Below are positions 11,899-21,725 of a DNA stretch of 64,000 bases, one piece after another. The position numbers were made by a program, and so were the translations under genes. The notes under the pieces are model-generated. The model did not search any database and was not told the DNA's origin. It saw only the letters and a program-made list of their open reading frames with translations. Numbering within the stretch: position 1 is the first letter of the stretch; the number at the start of each line of letters is the position of its first letter. This DNA comes from Roseiarcus sp963805295 (GTDB lineage: Bacteria > Pseudomonadota > Alphaproteobacteria > Rhizobiales > Beijerinckiaceae). The stretch covers positions 39,978-103,977 of the forward strand of contig CAWDTW010000112.1 in the NCBI GenBank assembly GCA_963805295.1, written 5' to 3'.

Positions 11899-12727
11899 GG
11901 GTGTGGAGCGGCGTGCAAAAGTCGGCCATCTGAGGGGGTGATCGGCGATCGTGGGGAAACCGGCCCTGAGCCGACAGCTTCGGCCAGTTCTTCTCGGGCA
12001 ATCGATATTATGGGAATTCGCTCCATTTGGACCCTCCGGTTTCTGGGGGGTCAGAAGCGTGGCTTCCCATTTTTCACGTTAGCTCATGCCGGGCGCATGC
12101 AAAGCATAAAGCGGATGCATCTCGGGAAAGGTTCGCCGAAATTCGACCGGCATTGCGACGCCGGTTCGTGCCGAGATCGAGAAGACTGCGAAATTTCTGG
12201 TGGCCGTTCATGGACTGCCGAGGGCATCGCTGATGTCGGTCTTGGGAGCTCGGATCGTCAGCCGAGCATCGCGAGGGCGTCGCTCGATTGAACAGGCACT
12301 TCACGTGTCGCGCGGGGACTGAAGCCTGTCCCCAACTCGGCCGGAAGCCGTCGTCAGGCGGCGGTGCAGTCTCTGGGGAGGTGTCTCTGTTCGGTCCGTG
12401 CTCCAGGGAACAAGCGAGCTGCACAGGAAGTTCGCCTAAGCGCGCGATTTTCGCTAGCTGCGGCTCGCCCCGAAGGCCCAGGAATTGCTGGATCAACGGG
12501 GGGGTATCGGCTCGTTTGCTGACCTGGTTCAGGGGGTCCGTGCCGCTGGTGACTCGGATTGAGTCTCCGACCTTTCGGGGACAACTCGCGTATCTCTCGC
12601 GTTACCTGGTCAAAAAATGTAAATGACGATTGAGAAAACTCGCGCGCTACGACCTTCCCGCACCGACTGCAACATCGAGTGCCTGCCGGTGCGGCCGCGC
12701 GCGCAACCGCGCTGGGGCTCCCCTGCA
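11899..12727. other. Long stretch without a recognisable gene
   Basis: No open frame here resembles a protein I know. The start (GGAGCGGCGTGCAAAAGTCG) is reminiscent of IS21-type ends but is not enough to call one. Several stop-free frames appear on both strands, as expected by chance in GC-rich DNA. Confidence 0.35.
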
Positions 12728-12963
12728 TCACAAGTGTGGGGCAATGAAGTCCAGCCAGCAGGCATCGAGCGCCTTATTCTCTTCCTCCAGCGTCTCGGCG
12801 TCCTCGTATGCCGGGCACTTGCCGGCGAGGATCACGCGATCCCTGAACTGCTGGTAGATCTTTTCGGCACAGGATGCAGCGGATCATTGTAATGCGGAAG
12901 TCTATCCTCCACCGGATAGACGGTGCCCACGGCCAGCGCAGCGGCGAAAACAAGATGGATCAT
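12728..12963 (-). pseudogene. Small secreted hypothetical protein with one frameshift
   Basis: From the ATG at 12963, with a near-perfect AGGAGGT ribosome site, the frame begins MIHLVFAAALAVGTVYPVED, a short signal-peptide-like segment. A base is missing near 12870. In the next frame the protein continues EKIYQQFRDRVILAGKCPAY and then LEEENKALDACWLDFIAPHL before a stop at 12728. Total length would be about 78 residues, with two cysteines in the mature part. I do not recognise the family. The strong ribosome site and coherent second half argue that it is or was a real gene. Confidence 0.5.
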
Positions 12964-13109
12964 GACGCAACCTCCTAAGTGCCTTTTAATGCTCTAGGAG
13001 TCCCCTCGCCTGTTGTTACGGCCTCGTCCCCCGATGGCGAATTTCCAATTGATTGGAAACTGAGGACGCAAGACCCGCGTCCATTCCGGGCTCCAGGGCT
13101 CAGAGAGGC

Positions 13110-15530
13110 TCACAACGGCGCCCCGAGACCACGCAGAAAGTCGAGGATCGGGCCGACGTTCTCGCCGAGCTTGTGCGCGGCCTGCGTCCAGCCCTCGATC
13201 GCCACCGGCAAGTCCTTGCCCATGAGAAAAACTCTCCAGAGCGCGTTGGCGGCGGTCGCCATTTGGCGCTGGCGCGAATGTTCCGCGTCTGGCGCGCCAG
13301 CAGGAAGTGGTGGCGGCTGAATGGCAGACGAGGACGCGGGCTGCGGCTTCGGCACTGAGGATGCCAACGGCGCGGACTGTTCGACGCGATGCAAGCCATT
13401 ACCGACTTCGGGTTCAAAGAGGCGCGGTGTGTTCTCGTCCACCGCTCCAAAGAAGCGCCTCGCCGCCTCGAATGGGAACGGTTGCGTCCAGTTGCCGGCG
13501 TTGACCGCCTGTTCGTGGCGTCGCAGCACATCATAGAAGTCATTCAGAGCGAATTGATTGGCGATGACCCGCGAAAGCGCTGCGGCAAAGGGGGCAGGCA
13601 GCGCCTCTGCATCCTGCGCAAACATCGCATGCAAGACGCGCACTTCATCGTCGGCAAGCATAATATTGCCGACGCCGGCGATCTTCGGCAAATCATCAAG
13701 GTAATATCTCAGCCTTTCGGCGTATTCACGGCGCACGGCGTTTCCGTATCGACCGTCGCGTAAGGATTCGAGGAGCCGCTCGGCACTGACGCGACACCGC
13801 TCTAGGCTGTGTCGGTGCTCCTCTTCGCTGCTGAAGAACCGATAGATGGGCAGGTTTTGCGCGCCGGCGACGATCGTGATGCGCCACGCGGCGTTCCAGT
13901 CGTATGTGAAAGGCGAGGCGAGATCAGGGAGCGGCGGAGGCAGCGTCGGAGACGGGGGCGCGAAACCGGGCGGGATCGAGGAATCCGAGCCTGGGCCTTT
14001 AGGGAGATGCGCCTTGATCCAGGCGTTCGCCGCCGCCGGCCCTTTATCCCACTCCTCCTGTGGCACGCTGGCAAAGACGAGTTCGTAGTCGCCGCCGCGC
14101 GAGCCACCGCGGAGACGCTGATTGTACCAACCGAACCAGACATCCCAATCTTCGTCTCCCGGTAATGCTGCTTGAAGACTCTCCACTGCGAATTGCACCC
14201 ATGTTGGCTCGTGCTGCCGCCAGAGCGGAGCTTCCAAATGCGCGCGGATACCATCTCGTTGGATCGCCTCAATATCCACGCGAATTTGGTTCCATGCTGC
14301 GACCTCCGCGTCCGAAGCACTAAGGTCTGCGGACTTGAACGCCTCGACGAACGCGCGCACAGCCGCGGCTGCGGCACCAGGGGTTTGGGGATTTGCGGCG
14401 GCAGCCGCAGCAGCGGAGTTGGCAGCCGCGGACGTCGCAAACATTGCAGCTCTGGCCACTTCGGCTGCGACAATAGCAACCACGGACGAATCGGAGGCGG
14501 CGCCGGCTGCATTGCGAGCCGCCGAAACAAAGATTCGGTCTGGGTCCAGTACAGACACGCGGGCTGACGCGAGCGCGCGAAAAATGGCTCCAGCTAGATG
14601 TGTCAATTCGCGCTGTTGCTGGGGGCTAAGTCCCTTTCGCGTGATACGTGCGGCTAGGGGCGCAACGCGCAACGCAGCTCGCACAGCCATTACAATTGCG
14701 GTTTCGCGGGTTTGCGCGCTTAGCCATGCGTCAAGCGAGAATGCGTCGCCAATTTTCGGTGATTTTTCTCCGGGTAGACGCTCTTTGATCCATGCGTTTG
14801 CCGCAGTCGGGCCCTTGTCCCATACGTCGAGCGGTACGCTGGCAAAGACTAGTTCATAAGCCTCGCCTCGCGAGACGCCGCGCAGGCGGTCTTCGTACCA
14901 GCCAACCCAGACCTCCCAGTCTTCATCGCTCACAAGCGCCGCTTTGAGGTTTATCCATTTGGCGCTGGCCCAGACAGGGCCGCCATCGGACCAAAGCGGG
15001 AGGTCCATCAGCCCATTTGCGCCAGCGCTCGGAGCGGCCGCTGCGTCGGCACCAATCGATTCCCAGATCGCGGTATCGTCGGCTGCATCCGCTGCAACGG
15101 CGGCGGCGCGAGCAGCGGCGAACCGCGCGGCCTCGGCGTCGGGGGCAAAAAAGGCAGCGTCGACGGCGACGGCGGACGCTTCAACTGCGAGGGCGGCCGC
15201 ATCCGTGGTGGCGAAGCTGCCAATTGCATCAGCGGCAGCGTGCGCGGCGGCGCGAAACTCCTTGGAATGGGTCGAATATTTCGTGGGGGCCCACGCAACT
15301 GCGCTCGCTCGAAAAACGGCGCTTGTTAAGGTGGATAAGACTGAATTCCGTGTCGCGCCCAGACGTTCGCGCGCCTCCGTCACGAGAGGCGCGACACGCA
15401 ACGCCGCACGCACGGCGATTGCCGCCGCGATCGCAGCGCTTTGCCTTTTGAGCCAATCTTCGAGCGATCCTCGATCCTTGATCTCGATCTTCTGATTTTG
15501 GCGCTTGGAGGTGGCAAATGCGCGCGTATC
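13110..15530 (-). CDS. C-terminal part of the TIR-repeat protein (repeats 2 and 3 plus tail)
   Basis: Continues the TIR gene at 15500-16903 after a one-base frameshift. The frame becomes meaningful at QNQKIEIKDRGSLEDWLKRQ. Repeat 2 has IAVRAALRVAPLV, an Ala-rich helical middle and the close WEVWVGWYEDRLRGVSRG / ELVFASVPLDVWDKGP / AANAWIKERLP. Repeat 3 follows with FSLDAWLSAQTRETAIVMAV and an equivalent close. After a Pro-rich linker (PPGFAPPSPTLPPPLPDL) comes a helical tail of roughly 270 residues (YDWNAAWRITIVAGAQNLPI, RREYAERLRYYLDDLPKIAG), ending DFLRGLGAPL. The repeats have no assigned function that I know. Joined with the upstream part the protein would be about 1260 residues. Confidence 0.7.
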   Translation of the reverse strand, partial: DTRAFATSKRQNQKIEIKDRGSLEDWLKRQSAAIAAAIAVRAALRVAPLVTEARERLGATRNSVLSTLTSAVFRASAVAWAPTKYSTHSKEFRAAAHAAADAIGSFATTDAAALAVEASAVAVDAAFFAPDAEAARFAAARAAAVAADAADDTAIWESIGADAAAAPSAGANGLMDLPLWSDGGPVWASAKWINLKAALVSDEDWEVWVGWYEDRLRGVSRGEAYELVFASVPLDVWDKGPTAANAWIKERLPGEKSPKIGDAFSLDAWLSAQTRETAIVMAVRAALRVAPLAARITRKGLSPQQQRELTHLAGAIFRALASARVSVLDPDRIFVSAARNAAGAASDSSVVAIVAAEVARAAMFATSAAANSAAAAAAANPQTPGAAAAAVRAFVEAFKSADLSASDAEVAAWNQIRVDIEAIQRDGIRAHLEAPLWRQHEPTWVQFAVESLQAALPGDEDWDVWFGWYNQRLRGGSRGGDYELVFASVPQEEWDKGPAAANAWIKAHLPKGPGSDSSIPPGFAPPSPTLPPPLPDLASPFTYDWNAAWRITIVAGAQNLPIYRFFSSEEEHRHSLERCRVSAERLLESLRDGRYGNAVRREYAERLRYYLDDLPKIAGVGNIMLADDEVRVLHAMFAQDAEALPAPFAAALSRVIANQFALNDFYDVLRRHEQAVNAGNWTQPFPFEAARRFFGAVDENTPRLFEPEVGNGLHRVEQSAPLASSVPKPQPASSSAIQPPPLPAGAPDAEHSRQRQMATAANALWRVFLMGKDLPVAIEGWTQAAHKLGENVGPILDFLRGLGAPL

Positions 15531-16903
15531 CAGGCGTTCGCCGCCACAGGGCCTTGGTCCCAGACCTCCAACGGAACGCTGGCGAACAGGAGTTCGTATT
15601 CTTCCCTGCGCGAACTGCCGCGCAGACGCTCCTCGTACCAGTCGATCCACACTTGCCAATTGTGCGGAACTGGCAATGACGCCGTAAGAGAGGACCAAGC
15701 GTCCGTCGCCCAATCGGGTACGTCGTGCGCCCACAGTGGCAGATCGGCAACCTCATGTGGGTCCAACTTTTCAAGAGCGGCCACGTCGGCGCGAACTTGT
15801 TCCCAACCGGACTCTAGAGCGGAGGCAGCAAATGCTATGCCTGCGGCAACGCTGCCGACTACCGCGTCGATTACGGATTCCGCGACCGAGGCGTTTTTTT
15901 CTGCCAGGGCGATGGCGACCCGGCCGGTGTCGGCAACAGCGTTTGCGGCAACGGCCGCTGCCGAGATGGCAGTAAGAGTGACGGAGCCCAAGTCCAAGCG
16001 GGCAAGGGCGTGCGCTGTGTTCCCGACACGGTTTGCGGCCGCGGCACGCTCATTTGCGCGGGACGGATATCTTGAGGCAACCCAAGCGAACGCGTTGGCG
16101 AAAAAAATAGTGCTGACGAGGGATTCAAAATTAACATTGTCGTGTGTGCTCGACCCCTCGCGCGCCGCAAGAGGAGCTATACGCAACGCTGTTCTACTCG
16201 CCATTGTGATGACGACCTCGCGAGTTTGCCCTCTCAACCAAATCTCAAGCGACTCTCTATTCTTTATCTCCGGTTCCATCCCGCGCACCTCTTCGATCGG
16301 CGGCGATAACTGCGTCGGCAGAATTGGCGAGGCAGTGAACCCGCCTAACTGTTGATAGACGGTATTGGACCCAATGAGGCTGCTGGCCGTCGGCGTGCGC
16401 CTTGTCGCGGCGATCTTCCCAGCCAACTCCGCGATCTCGTCAGCCGCCTCGCTCATGTGTCGGTAGCGCTCGTTGATCGAGTAGTCCGAGAACGGCTTGC
16501 CGTCACGCGGGCGCAAGTTCTTGTCACGCACGAGGTTGAGCGCGATCTTGGGTGTCGGCGTCAGGACCAGTGGATAGAAATGGACGTCCTCGCCCTTCGC
16601 CTGCCGCTCGCGGATGATCGCGATCTCCTTGTCGATGACATAGTCGGAAGACAGCGAATGGTGCGAAGCGAGTAGGATGAAGATGTCGCAGGCGCGGAGC
16701 TTCTGCCCGATCTCCCGCTCCCAGTCTGCGCCGCCGGGCATCAGCCGGTCGATCCAGATCTCGACCGCGCCGTGCTTGACGGCGGGCCTGAGATAGCCGG
16801 TTACGAACGACAGCCATTTGACCTCGTCCGCGGCGGGCTTTTCCGGCTCGTCGGCATGGGCGTAGCTGATGAAGATGATCGGCTTATAGGGCTCGGTCGG
16901 CAT
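15380..16903 (-). CDS. TIR-domain protein, N-terminal part (TIR plus repeat 1)
   Basis: Starts MPTEPYKPIIFISYAHADEP: the TIR betaA strand and BB-loop region at residues 9-60, IWIDRLMPGGADWEREIGQK, LRACDIFILLASHHSLSSDY and YVIDKEIAII. Glu93 in the last block is at the position of the catalytic glutamate of NAD-cleaving TIRs. Residues 216-465 form the first of three tandem repeats (ESLEIWLRGQTREVVITMAS ... WQVWIDWYEERLRGSSRREE ... PLEVWDQGPVAANAWI). The frame is lost near 15500 and continues in another frame. TIR proteins of this layout are typically antiphage or nucleotide-signalling effectors; that role is inference. The gene is alone, and no partner signal synthase is visible nearby. Confidence 0.75.
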   Translation of the reverse strand: MPTEPYKPIIFISYAHADEPEKPAADEVKWLSFVTGYLRPAVKHGAVEIWIDRLMPGGADWEREIGQKLRACDIFILLASHHSLSSDYVIDKEIAIIRERQAKGEDVHFYPLVLTPTPKIALNLVRDKNLRPRDGKPFSDYSINERYRHMSEAADEIAELAGKIAATRRTPTASSLIGSNTVYQQLGGFTASPILPTQLSPPIEEVRGMEPEIKNRESLEIWLRGQTREVVITMASRTALRIAPLAAREGSSTHDNVNFESLVSTIFFANAFAWVASRYPSRANERAAAANRVGNTAHALARLDLGSVTLTAISAAAVAANAVADTGRVAIALAEKNASVAESVIDAVVGSVAAGIAFAASALESGWEQVRADVAALEKLDPHEVADLPLWAHDVPDWATDAWSSLTASLPVPHNWQVWIDWYEERLRGSSRREEYELLFASVPLEVWDQGPVAANAWIRAHLPPPSAKIRRSRSRIEDRSKIGSKGKALRSRRQSPCVRRCVSRLS

Positions 16904-17363
16904 GACCCGTGACGTCCGTGAGGCTTCGACCTTGAACGCAAGTTTGCCCGAGTCAAGGCGCTATTCGGCTGAAGCCCGGCAGGAACATTGCCGTCGCGAA
17001 AACGCGGCGCTGATCGGAACGGGCGCGCGCCGCACTCGCCTGCTTTGACGCACGTAGGAAGTGAACCCTAACCAGTGCCGGTTGGCGCGTCTCGTTCTCA
17101 GACCAACCTCAACACGCGGAGGATTGACTTCAGGCTCATGCTGAACGCGCGCAGCCGATTGCCAACTCGAAGAACGCGGCGGGATTTCGGCGGCAAGTGC
17201 GGCAGGCCGTTTGTCTCGGATCTGGCCGTGCCCCGAAATTTCTGGCGGCCGCTCTTCGCTCGTCGAAGGTCATCGCGGCGATGTCAATCCCGCAAGGCAA
17301 CCGGGTTGAAGTGAGCGCGGCGAAGCGTGTGGTGTTGCCTTATCCCGAGAACCCCGCCTACTC
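16904..17363. other. No recognisable gene
   Basis: The region upstream of the TIR gene start. It presumably holds its promoter, but no clear -35/-10 pair stands out, and no frame resembles a known protein. Confidence 0.4.
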
Positions 17364-17411
17364 GCGAATAGTCGCCCGCTGGCCGGCATGTAGAACTGCC
17401 GGTTGCCCTTG
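17364..17411 (+). repeat. 48-bp direct repeat, copy 1
   Basis: Matches 18581-18628 at about 44 of 48 positions (shared core CGGCATGTAGAACTGC). On the minus strand both copies read GN/TxQFYMPxSGRLFA, so they may descend from a short coding segment. The two copies bracket the enoyl-reductase relic and a small gene. Confidence 0.6.
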
Positions 17412-17484
17412 GGACCTCTATTCGCCGAATGCCTTGGAGAGCGTTCTCTGCCCGGTTGTCGGGCTCTTCAGCCAGAAATCGGTG

Positions 17485-17875
17485 TCAGGCCACGTCCTCG
17501 CGGGTCACGCCCTCGCCCTCGAGCACGAAGTCCTGGCCGAAGGCCGATGCGGGCGTCTGATATCCGGGCGGCGCGACGCCGTTCAGCGCCTTCCGCGCGG
17601 CTCCGAGCGCCATGATCGTCGTCCACACTAGACCTGCCTCAGGCCCATGCAGCCTCGACACGGCCCGACGGCCCTGTTCGTCGGCGAGTTCGCCCCAGAC
17701 GTGCGTTCTGGTCCGCGCCCGAAGCTCTGCGCTCGGCCCCGGGCGCACCGCCATGAGAAAAGGATTGCGGATCGGGCCGAATTTCGTCATCGGCGCAATG
17801 GCGCGGCCGAACGCCAGCTGCCGCAGTGCCGCCGGCGTAGCCGGTCGCTCCGTGGATCATGAGAGCGGACGACAC
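17485..17875 (-). pseudogene. Saccharopine-dehydrogenase-like trans-acting enoyl reductase, internally deleted
   Basis: The N-terminus MSSALMIHGATGYAGG has the Rossmann GATGYAG motif of the saccharopine dehydrogenase/trans-acting enoyl reductase family. It is fused directly to the C-terminus (GRAIAPMTKFGPIRNPFLMA, THVWGELADEQGRRAVSRLH, GLVWTTIMALGAARKALNG, DFVLEGEGVTREDVA). About 250 central residues of an expected 360-400 are missing, with a frame change at the junction near 17800. These enzymes reduce enoyl intermediates in lipid or polyketide synthesis. Not functional here. Confidence 0.6.
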
Positions 17876-18112
17876 AGAGATTATTCCTGAGCTCTCCGGT
17901 TGCGCCTGAGAGCTCGCGCATCCGCGATACTCCGCAGATCTCCTTGTTCAGATTGCGTGGCTCCGCGCGCCGGGCCATCGAATACAGACGCGAAAGGATG
18001 TGATAGGGTTTATTTGTCGCCAAAGCGCGATGCGTACTGCCAGGCGAAGCGGACAGCGAGTCGTCCTCCAGCCGCTCAGCCAGCGCCAGCCCGTAACCTG
18101 AGAGGATTGAAA

Positions 18113-18382
18113 ATGACGCGTCGCGCCGCATCGCAGGCCCCTGACCAGCCAAAAAACTCGACCGCAAAAAGGGATCGGAACGTAAGTCTCGACGAAATCG
18201 AAGAGACGGAGACCTCCCTCTGGCTTCTTGAGCAGTTGAAACGCATCCAAAAGCTGGTTGAGGAACACGGGGCTGATGACGAAATGCTCGAAGCGATCGA
18301 GTACCTGATTGAAGACAACGATCGCTGGATAAGTTCGGAGATCGAAACTGCAATGGGTTCTAAGCGCACAGGTAAGGCGTAA
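18113..18382 (+). CDS. Small hypothetical acidic/helical protein
   Basis: An 89-residue frame starting MTRRAASQAPDQPKNSTAKR and continuing SLDEIEETETSLWLLEQLKR, VEEHGADDEMLEAIEYLIED. The start at 18113 is preferred to one at 17900 because GAGAGG precedes it and because codon use improves from there. The body is predicted helical and acidic. I do not recognise a family. A 39-residue frame follows immediately. Confidence 0.5.
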   Translation: MTRRAASQAPDQPKNSTAKRDRNVSLDEIEETETSLWLLEQLKRIQKLVEEHGADDEMLEAIEYLIEDNDRWISSEIETAMGSKRTGKA

Positions 18383-18385
18383 CTC

Positions 18386-18505
18386 TTGTGGACTGGGCCG
18401 ACGCTCTCCAAAACGGCCCTGCGCGAGATCGAGCGCCGTGCAACAGGACAATTTCGCGGCGATAAAATGGTTGAAGAGCTTGATAAACGCGTTGTTTTCT
18501 CATGA
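18386..18505 (+). CDS. Possible 39-residue ORF downstream of the small acidic protein
   Basis: From a TTG at 18386 the frame reads LWTGPTLSKTALREIERRAT then GQFRGDKMVEELDKRVVFS before TGA. It begins four bases after the previous stop, as in a translationally coupled pair. The composition looks protein-like, but it is too short and the start too unusual to be sure. Confidence 0.25.
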   Translation: MWTGPTLSKTALREIERRATGQFRGDKMVEELDKRVVFS

Positions 18506-18580
18506 CATGGAGATCGCGCTTCACAGGACCGGTCTGGTCGCATCGCCTGACCGTGAGGCGGCCAGTTGGCAGCCTTGCTA

Positions 18581-18628
18581 GCGAATAGACGCCCGCTGGG
18601 CGGCATGTAGAACTGCTGGGTGCCCTTG
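18581..18628 (+). repeat. 48-bp direct repeat, copy 2
   Basis: Second copy of the repeat at 17364-17411; four mismatches counted by eye. The spacing between copies is 1217 bp. Confidence 0.6.
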
Positions 18629-18871
18629 AATATCGGCGAGAGGGAAAGCGGCCTCCCGTGCCATCCGGTAAGTCCTGTTTGGACCCGGATTAGTGATGTG
18701 AGCGCGACCGTGATTGCATCATCTGTAAAAGTCCGATCTCCCAACTGGACCAAGGTCCGGGAGAGCGTGCTCCCGCGACAACCACCGATGCGTCGAGTGC
18801 GGAATTTGGTGCCGCGATGCTGACGCAGACGTGCATCACATGCTTCCGCGATCCGCGGGCGGAATTTCTCG

Positions 18872-19560
18872 CCAGCTCGGTCCATCCCGAGTGCGTCAAG
18901 GGCGTCGAATCGACTGCCTCTTTGCTTCGTGAACTCGGGCACGAGGTCGAAGAAGCCGCCCCGCCAATCGATCGCGAGCCCTGGAGGATGGCGTTCATGA
19001 CGGTAGTCGCCGCGGAGACGGGCGCTGACGTCGAAGAGACCGGCCGACTGATAGGCAGGAAGGCCGGCGCGGGCGATTTCGAGCGCCTCACCGCCGTCAT
19101 CGGCTTGCTGGGCCGTTCATGGAGCGCGACCGACTATGCGCTTGCGGTCCGTTACCTCCAAGAATGGGCAAGGGGCGTCGGGGCCTTCTTCGAACGCTAC
19201 GACGTCCTGCTGACCCCGACCCTCGCTGCGCCGCCCGTTCCGATCGGCGCGCTGCAGCCGACCGCGACCGAGAAGGTCGCACTGTCCCCGATCGTCGGGC
19301 TCAGCGCCGGCTGGCTCATGCGCGCAAGCGGGCTGGTTCGGACGCTCGCCGAAAAGACCTTCGAGTTCATGCCTTACACGGCGCTCTTCAACGTGACCGG
19401 GCAGCCGGCCGTCTCGCTGCCGCTGCACTGGAGCGAGGAGGGCCTGCCGGTCGGCATGCACTTTGCGGCCCGCTGGGGCGACGAGGCGACGCTGTTCCGC
19501 CTCAGCGCGCAGCTGGAAAAAGCCTGTCCGTGGATCACGCGGACGCCCAGAGGCTTCTGA
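18872..19560 (+). pseudogene. C-terminal half of an amidase-signature enzyme
   Basis: The frame encodes SSVHPECVKGVESTASLLRE, LGHEVEEAAPPIDREPW, YALAVRYLQEWARGVGAFFE, RYDVLLTPTLAAPPVPIGAL and NVTGQPAVSLPLHWSEEGLP, the C-terminal half of amidases such as 6-aminohexanoate-cyclic-dimer hydrolase-like enzymes. The Lys-cisSer-Ser catalytic triad lies in the N-terminal half, which is missing, so the product cannot hydrolyse amides. The break is upstream of about 18872, inside debris. The C-terminus is natural. Confidence 0.75.
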
Positions 19561-20019
19561 CCGCCCCTCCCCCTCAGGCGCTCGACCGACAGCTTCCCGC
19601 TCTCGACGGCGAGGATGATTTCCGGCTCGCCGAGCTTCCGAACTTTCGCGGCGCTAGTGACTATCGAGATGCATTAGTGATGGCGGCGGCGTCGTCCCGA
19701 GAAGGGTCCAAATTTGTACCTTTTGGCGGGCCTGCCCTGCTTGAGGGTCTCCAATTTCGCAGCGACCATCGCTCTCTGGCTGGCGTGCGGAAAGCGTCTG
19801 CGCCGGAGGCGTAGTCGAGTCGTTCGAGATCCTCGACCTCCTCGACTGGCACTGTCACGTTGCGATGCCGCGAGCGCGAAGCGTCAGCGACTCAGGAATT
19901 GTCAGGCCTCTGCGACCGCGTTCCGCCACGTGGTCATCGCCGCAGCGCGAAGCGCACGGTGGGTTTGGGCTGAGATGAGATGGCGTTGGACGTTGAAGGT
20001 GTTGTAGACGGCGGCGTAC
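19561..20019. other. No recognisable gene
   Basis: Downstream of the amidase tail. No frame resembles a known family; the right edge adjoins an inverted RND-pump fragment. Confidence 0.35.
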
Positions 20020-20154
20020 TGACGATGCGTAGTATTGAATGACGATCGGCGCCTGGATGCCCGTCGGCATCAACGAGCGGATCGGGTTGGAGGCGGAGAC
20101 GATCTGCGCAATCGCGAGGTCGATGTTCACGTTCGGCTGGAAATAGACCTTCGC
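20020..20154 (-). pseudogene. RND efflux permease fragment (periplasmic porter segment), inverted
   Basis: The minus strand encodes AKVYFQPNVNIDLAIAQIVS then ASNPIRSLMPTGIQAPIVIQ and YYASS, the segment of an RND (HAE-1/AcrB-like) permease that normally follows the NIESQTLSGIG motif. That motif lies on the plus strand just to the right (20262-20515). The fragment is therefore displaced and inverted relative to its own N-terminus. Confidence 0.65.
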
Positions 20155-20261
20155 CCTTCGATTCCCCCCCCATCCCCGCCTGCCCGCACGATTTGCCACA
20201 TCGTCATGCGCGAGAATCAAAAATTCAGGCGTTTTCGAGTCCTTCAAAATGAGGGGATGTG

Positions 20262-20515
20262 AGTTCCGGCACACGTTCTATGTGCTTGCGCTGATGATGC
20301 TGTTCCTTGGCGGCAGCGCCATTTCTGACGACGCCCAAGGATATTTTCCCGAATATCAACATCCCTGTTGTCACCGTTATCTGGCAATATACAGGGCTCA
20401 CCCCCGAGGAGATGGAGCAGCGCGTTACGACATAGCGAATATTCGATCAGCTCCAGCGTCAATGACGTTCGCAATATCGAGAGCCAAACTCTGTCAGGCA
20501 TCTCAGTCGGGTCAA
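20262..20515 (+). pseudogene. RND efflux permease N-terminal fragment
   Basis: Encodes the first transmembrane segment (HTFYVLALMMLFLGGSAIS) and the start of the porter domain: FPNINIPVVTVIWQYTGLTP, EEMEQRVTT, SEYSISSSVNDVRNIESQTL. At least two frame changes and an in-frame stop after RVTT show decay. RND permeases are inner-membrane drug or metal exporters of over 1000 residues, so this is a small 5' remnant. Confidence 0.65.
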
Positions 20516-20779
20516 ACTGGCGTCCCCCTGAGCGAGGCCCCCTCGACAGACGTAGTGCTGCATCCGCTGAAGGCCGACATCGATCACACGAGCTCGCTCA
20601 CTCTTAAAACGGCGGGATGGCGAGTAGCCTGGGCCTGCATGCAGCGGCGCGCTGGCATCGGCATCGGCACATTATTGCGCCGCAGACGGCCGGAGTCGGT
20701 AAAGTCGAGGTGTGGCGCGGTGACGTTAGGCTGAGCATGTCTGTTCCCGCCCCTTTCGTCTGGCGGTGCCTTAGTGGCT

Positions 20780-21310
<531 letters not shown>

Positions 21311-21518
21311 CGCTACACCGAAGGCTTCAGCCATTTCGTCACCTCCATGACTGCTCCGGTTGCTTCCGGCTGGAGCGGTTGCCGGGTGGGGCTTGCACCC
21401 ACTGGAAAGCGCCGCCTTGTCACGGCGCACACGTAAACCGGTCATTGCGGATTGAGGTCGCAGACCTCGCAGTTGGTGGGGTCCTGCCGTTCGTACGGAA
21501 TGAAAACTCAACCACCCG

Positions 21519-21725
21519 TCACGCGATCTCCGCTAGCAGCGCGCGGGCGTTTCGGACATCAGGCGTCGTCTCACCGCCTTCGATTTGCGCCAGGATCGAC
21601 TGCAGCAGCGCACCGGGATCATTGGGCGAACCCGTATCGCGCCACAGCCGGGCGAGGTCGGTCGCAGCGCGCAGTTCGAGCAGCCGCGCTTCTTGGCTGC
21701 GCGCGATCTCGATCGCCTGCGATCG
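21519..21725 (-). pseudogene. C-terminal tail of a cyclase-type AAA/TPR protein
   Basis: The residues RSQAIEIARSQEARLLELRA then ATDLARLWRDTGSPNDPGAL and TPDVRNARALLAEIA are the standard end of cyclase-linked AAA/TPR proteins (AIxIARxQxAKSLELRAATSLARLW). This is a second, independent relic of the family seen at 4.4-6.3 kb. It is spliced at the DNA level to a gamma-glutamyltransferase fragment. Confidence 0.65.

Noticed and set aside
11899..12060. Sequence resembling an IS21-type terminal region
   Set aside because: No istA/istB coding sequence and no matching second end found.
10252..12291. 679-codon plus-strand frame covering IS4 and the TPR repeats
   Set aside because: The first 360 codons are antisense to the IS4 transposase and the last 130 are unassigned; only the TPR part (11341-11898) is supported.
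15441..16355. 304-codon plus-strand frame opposite the TIR gene
   Set aside because: Ala/Ser-rich shadow of the TIR repeats.
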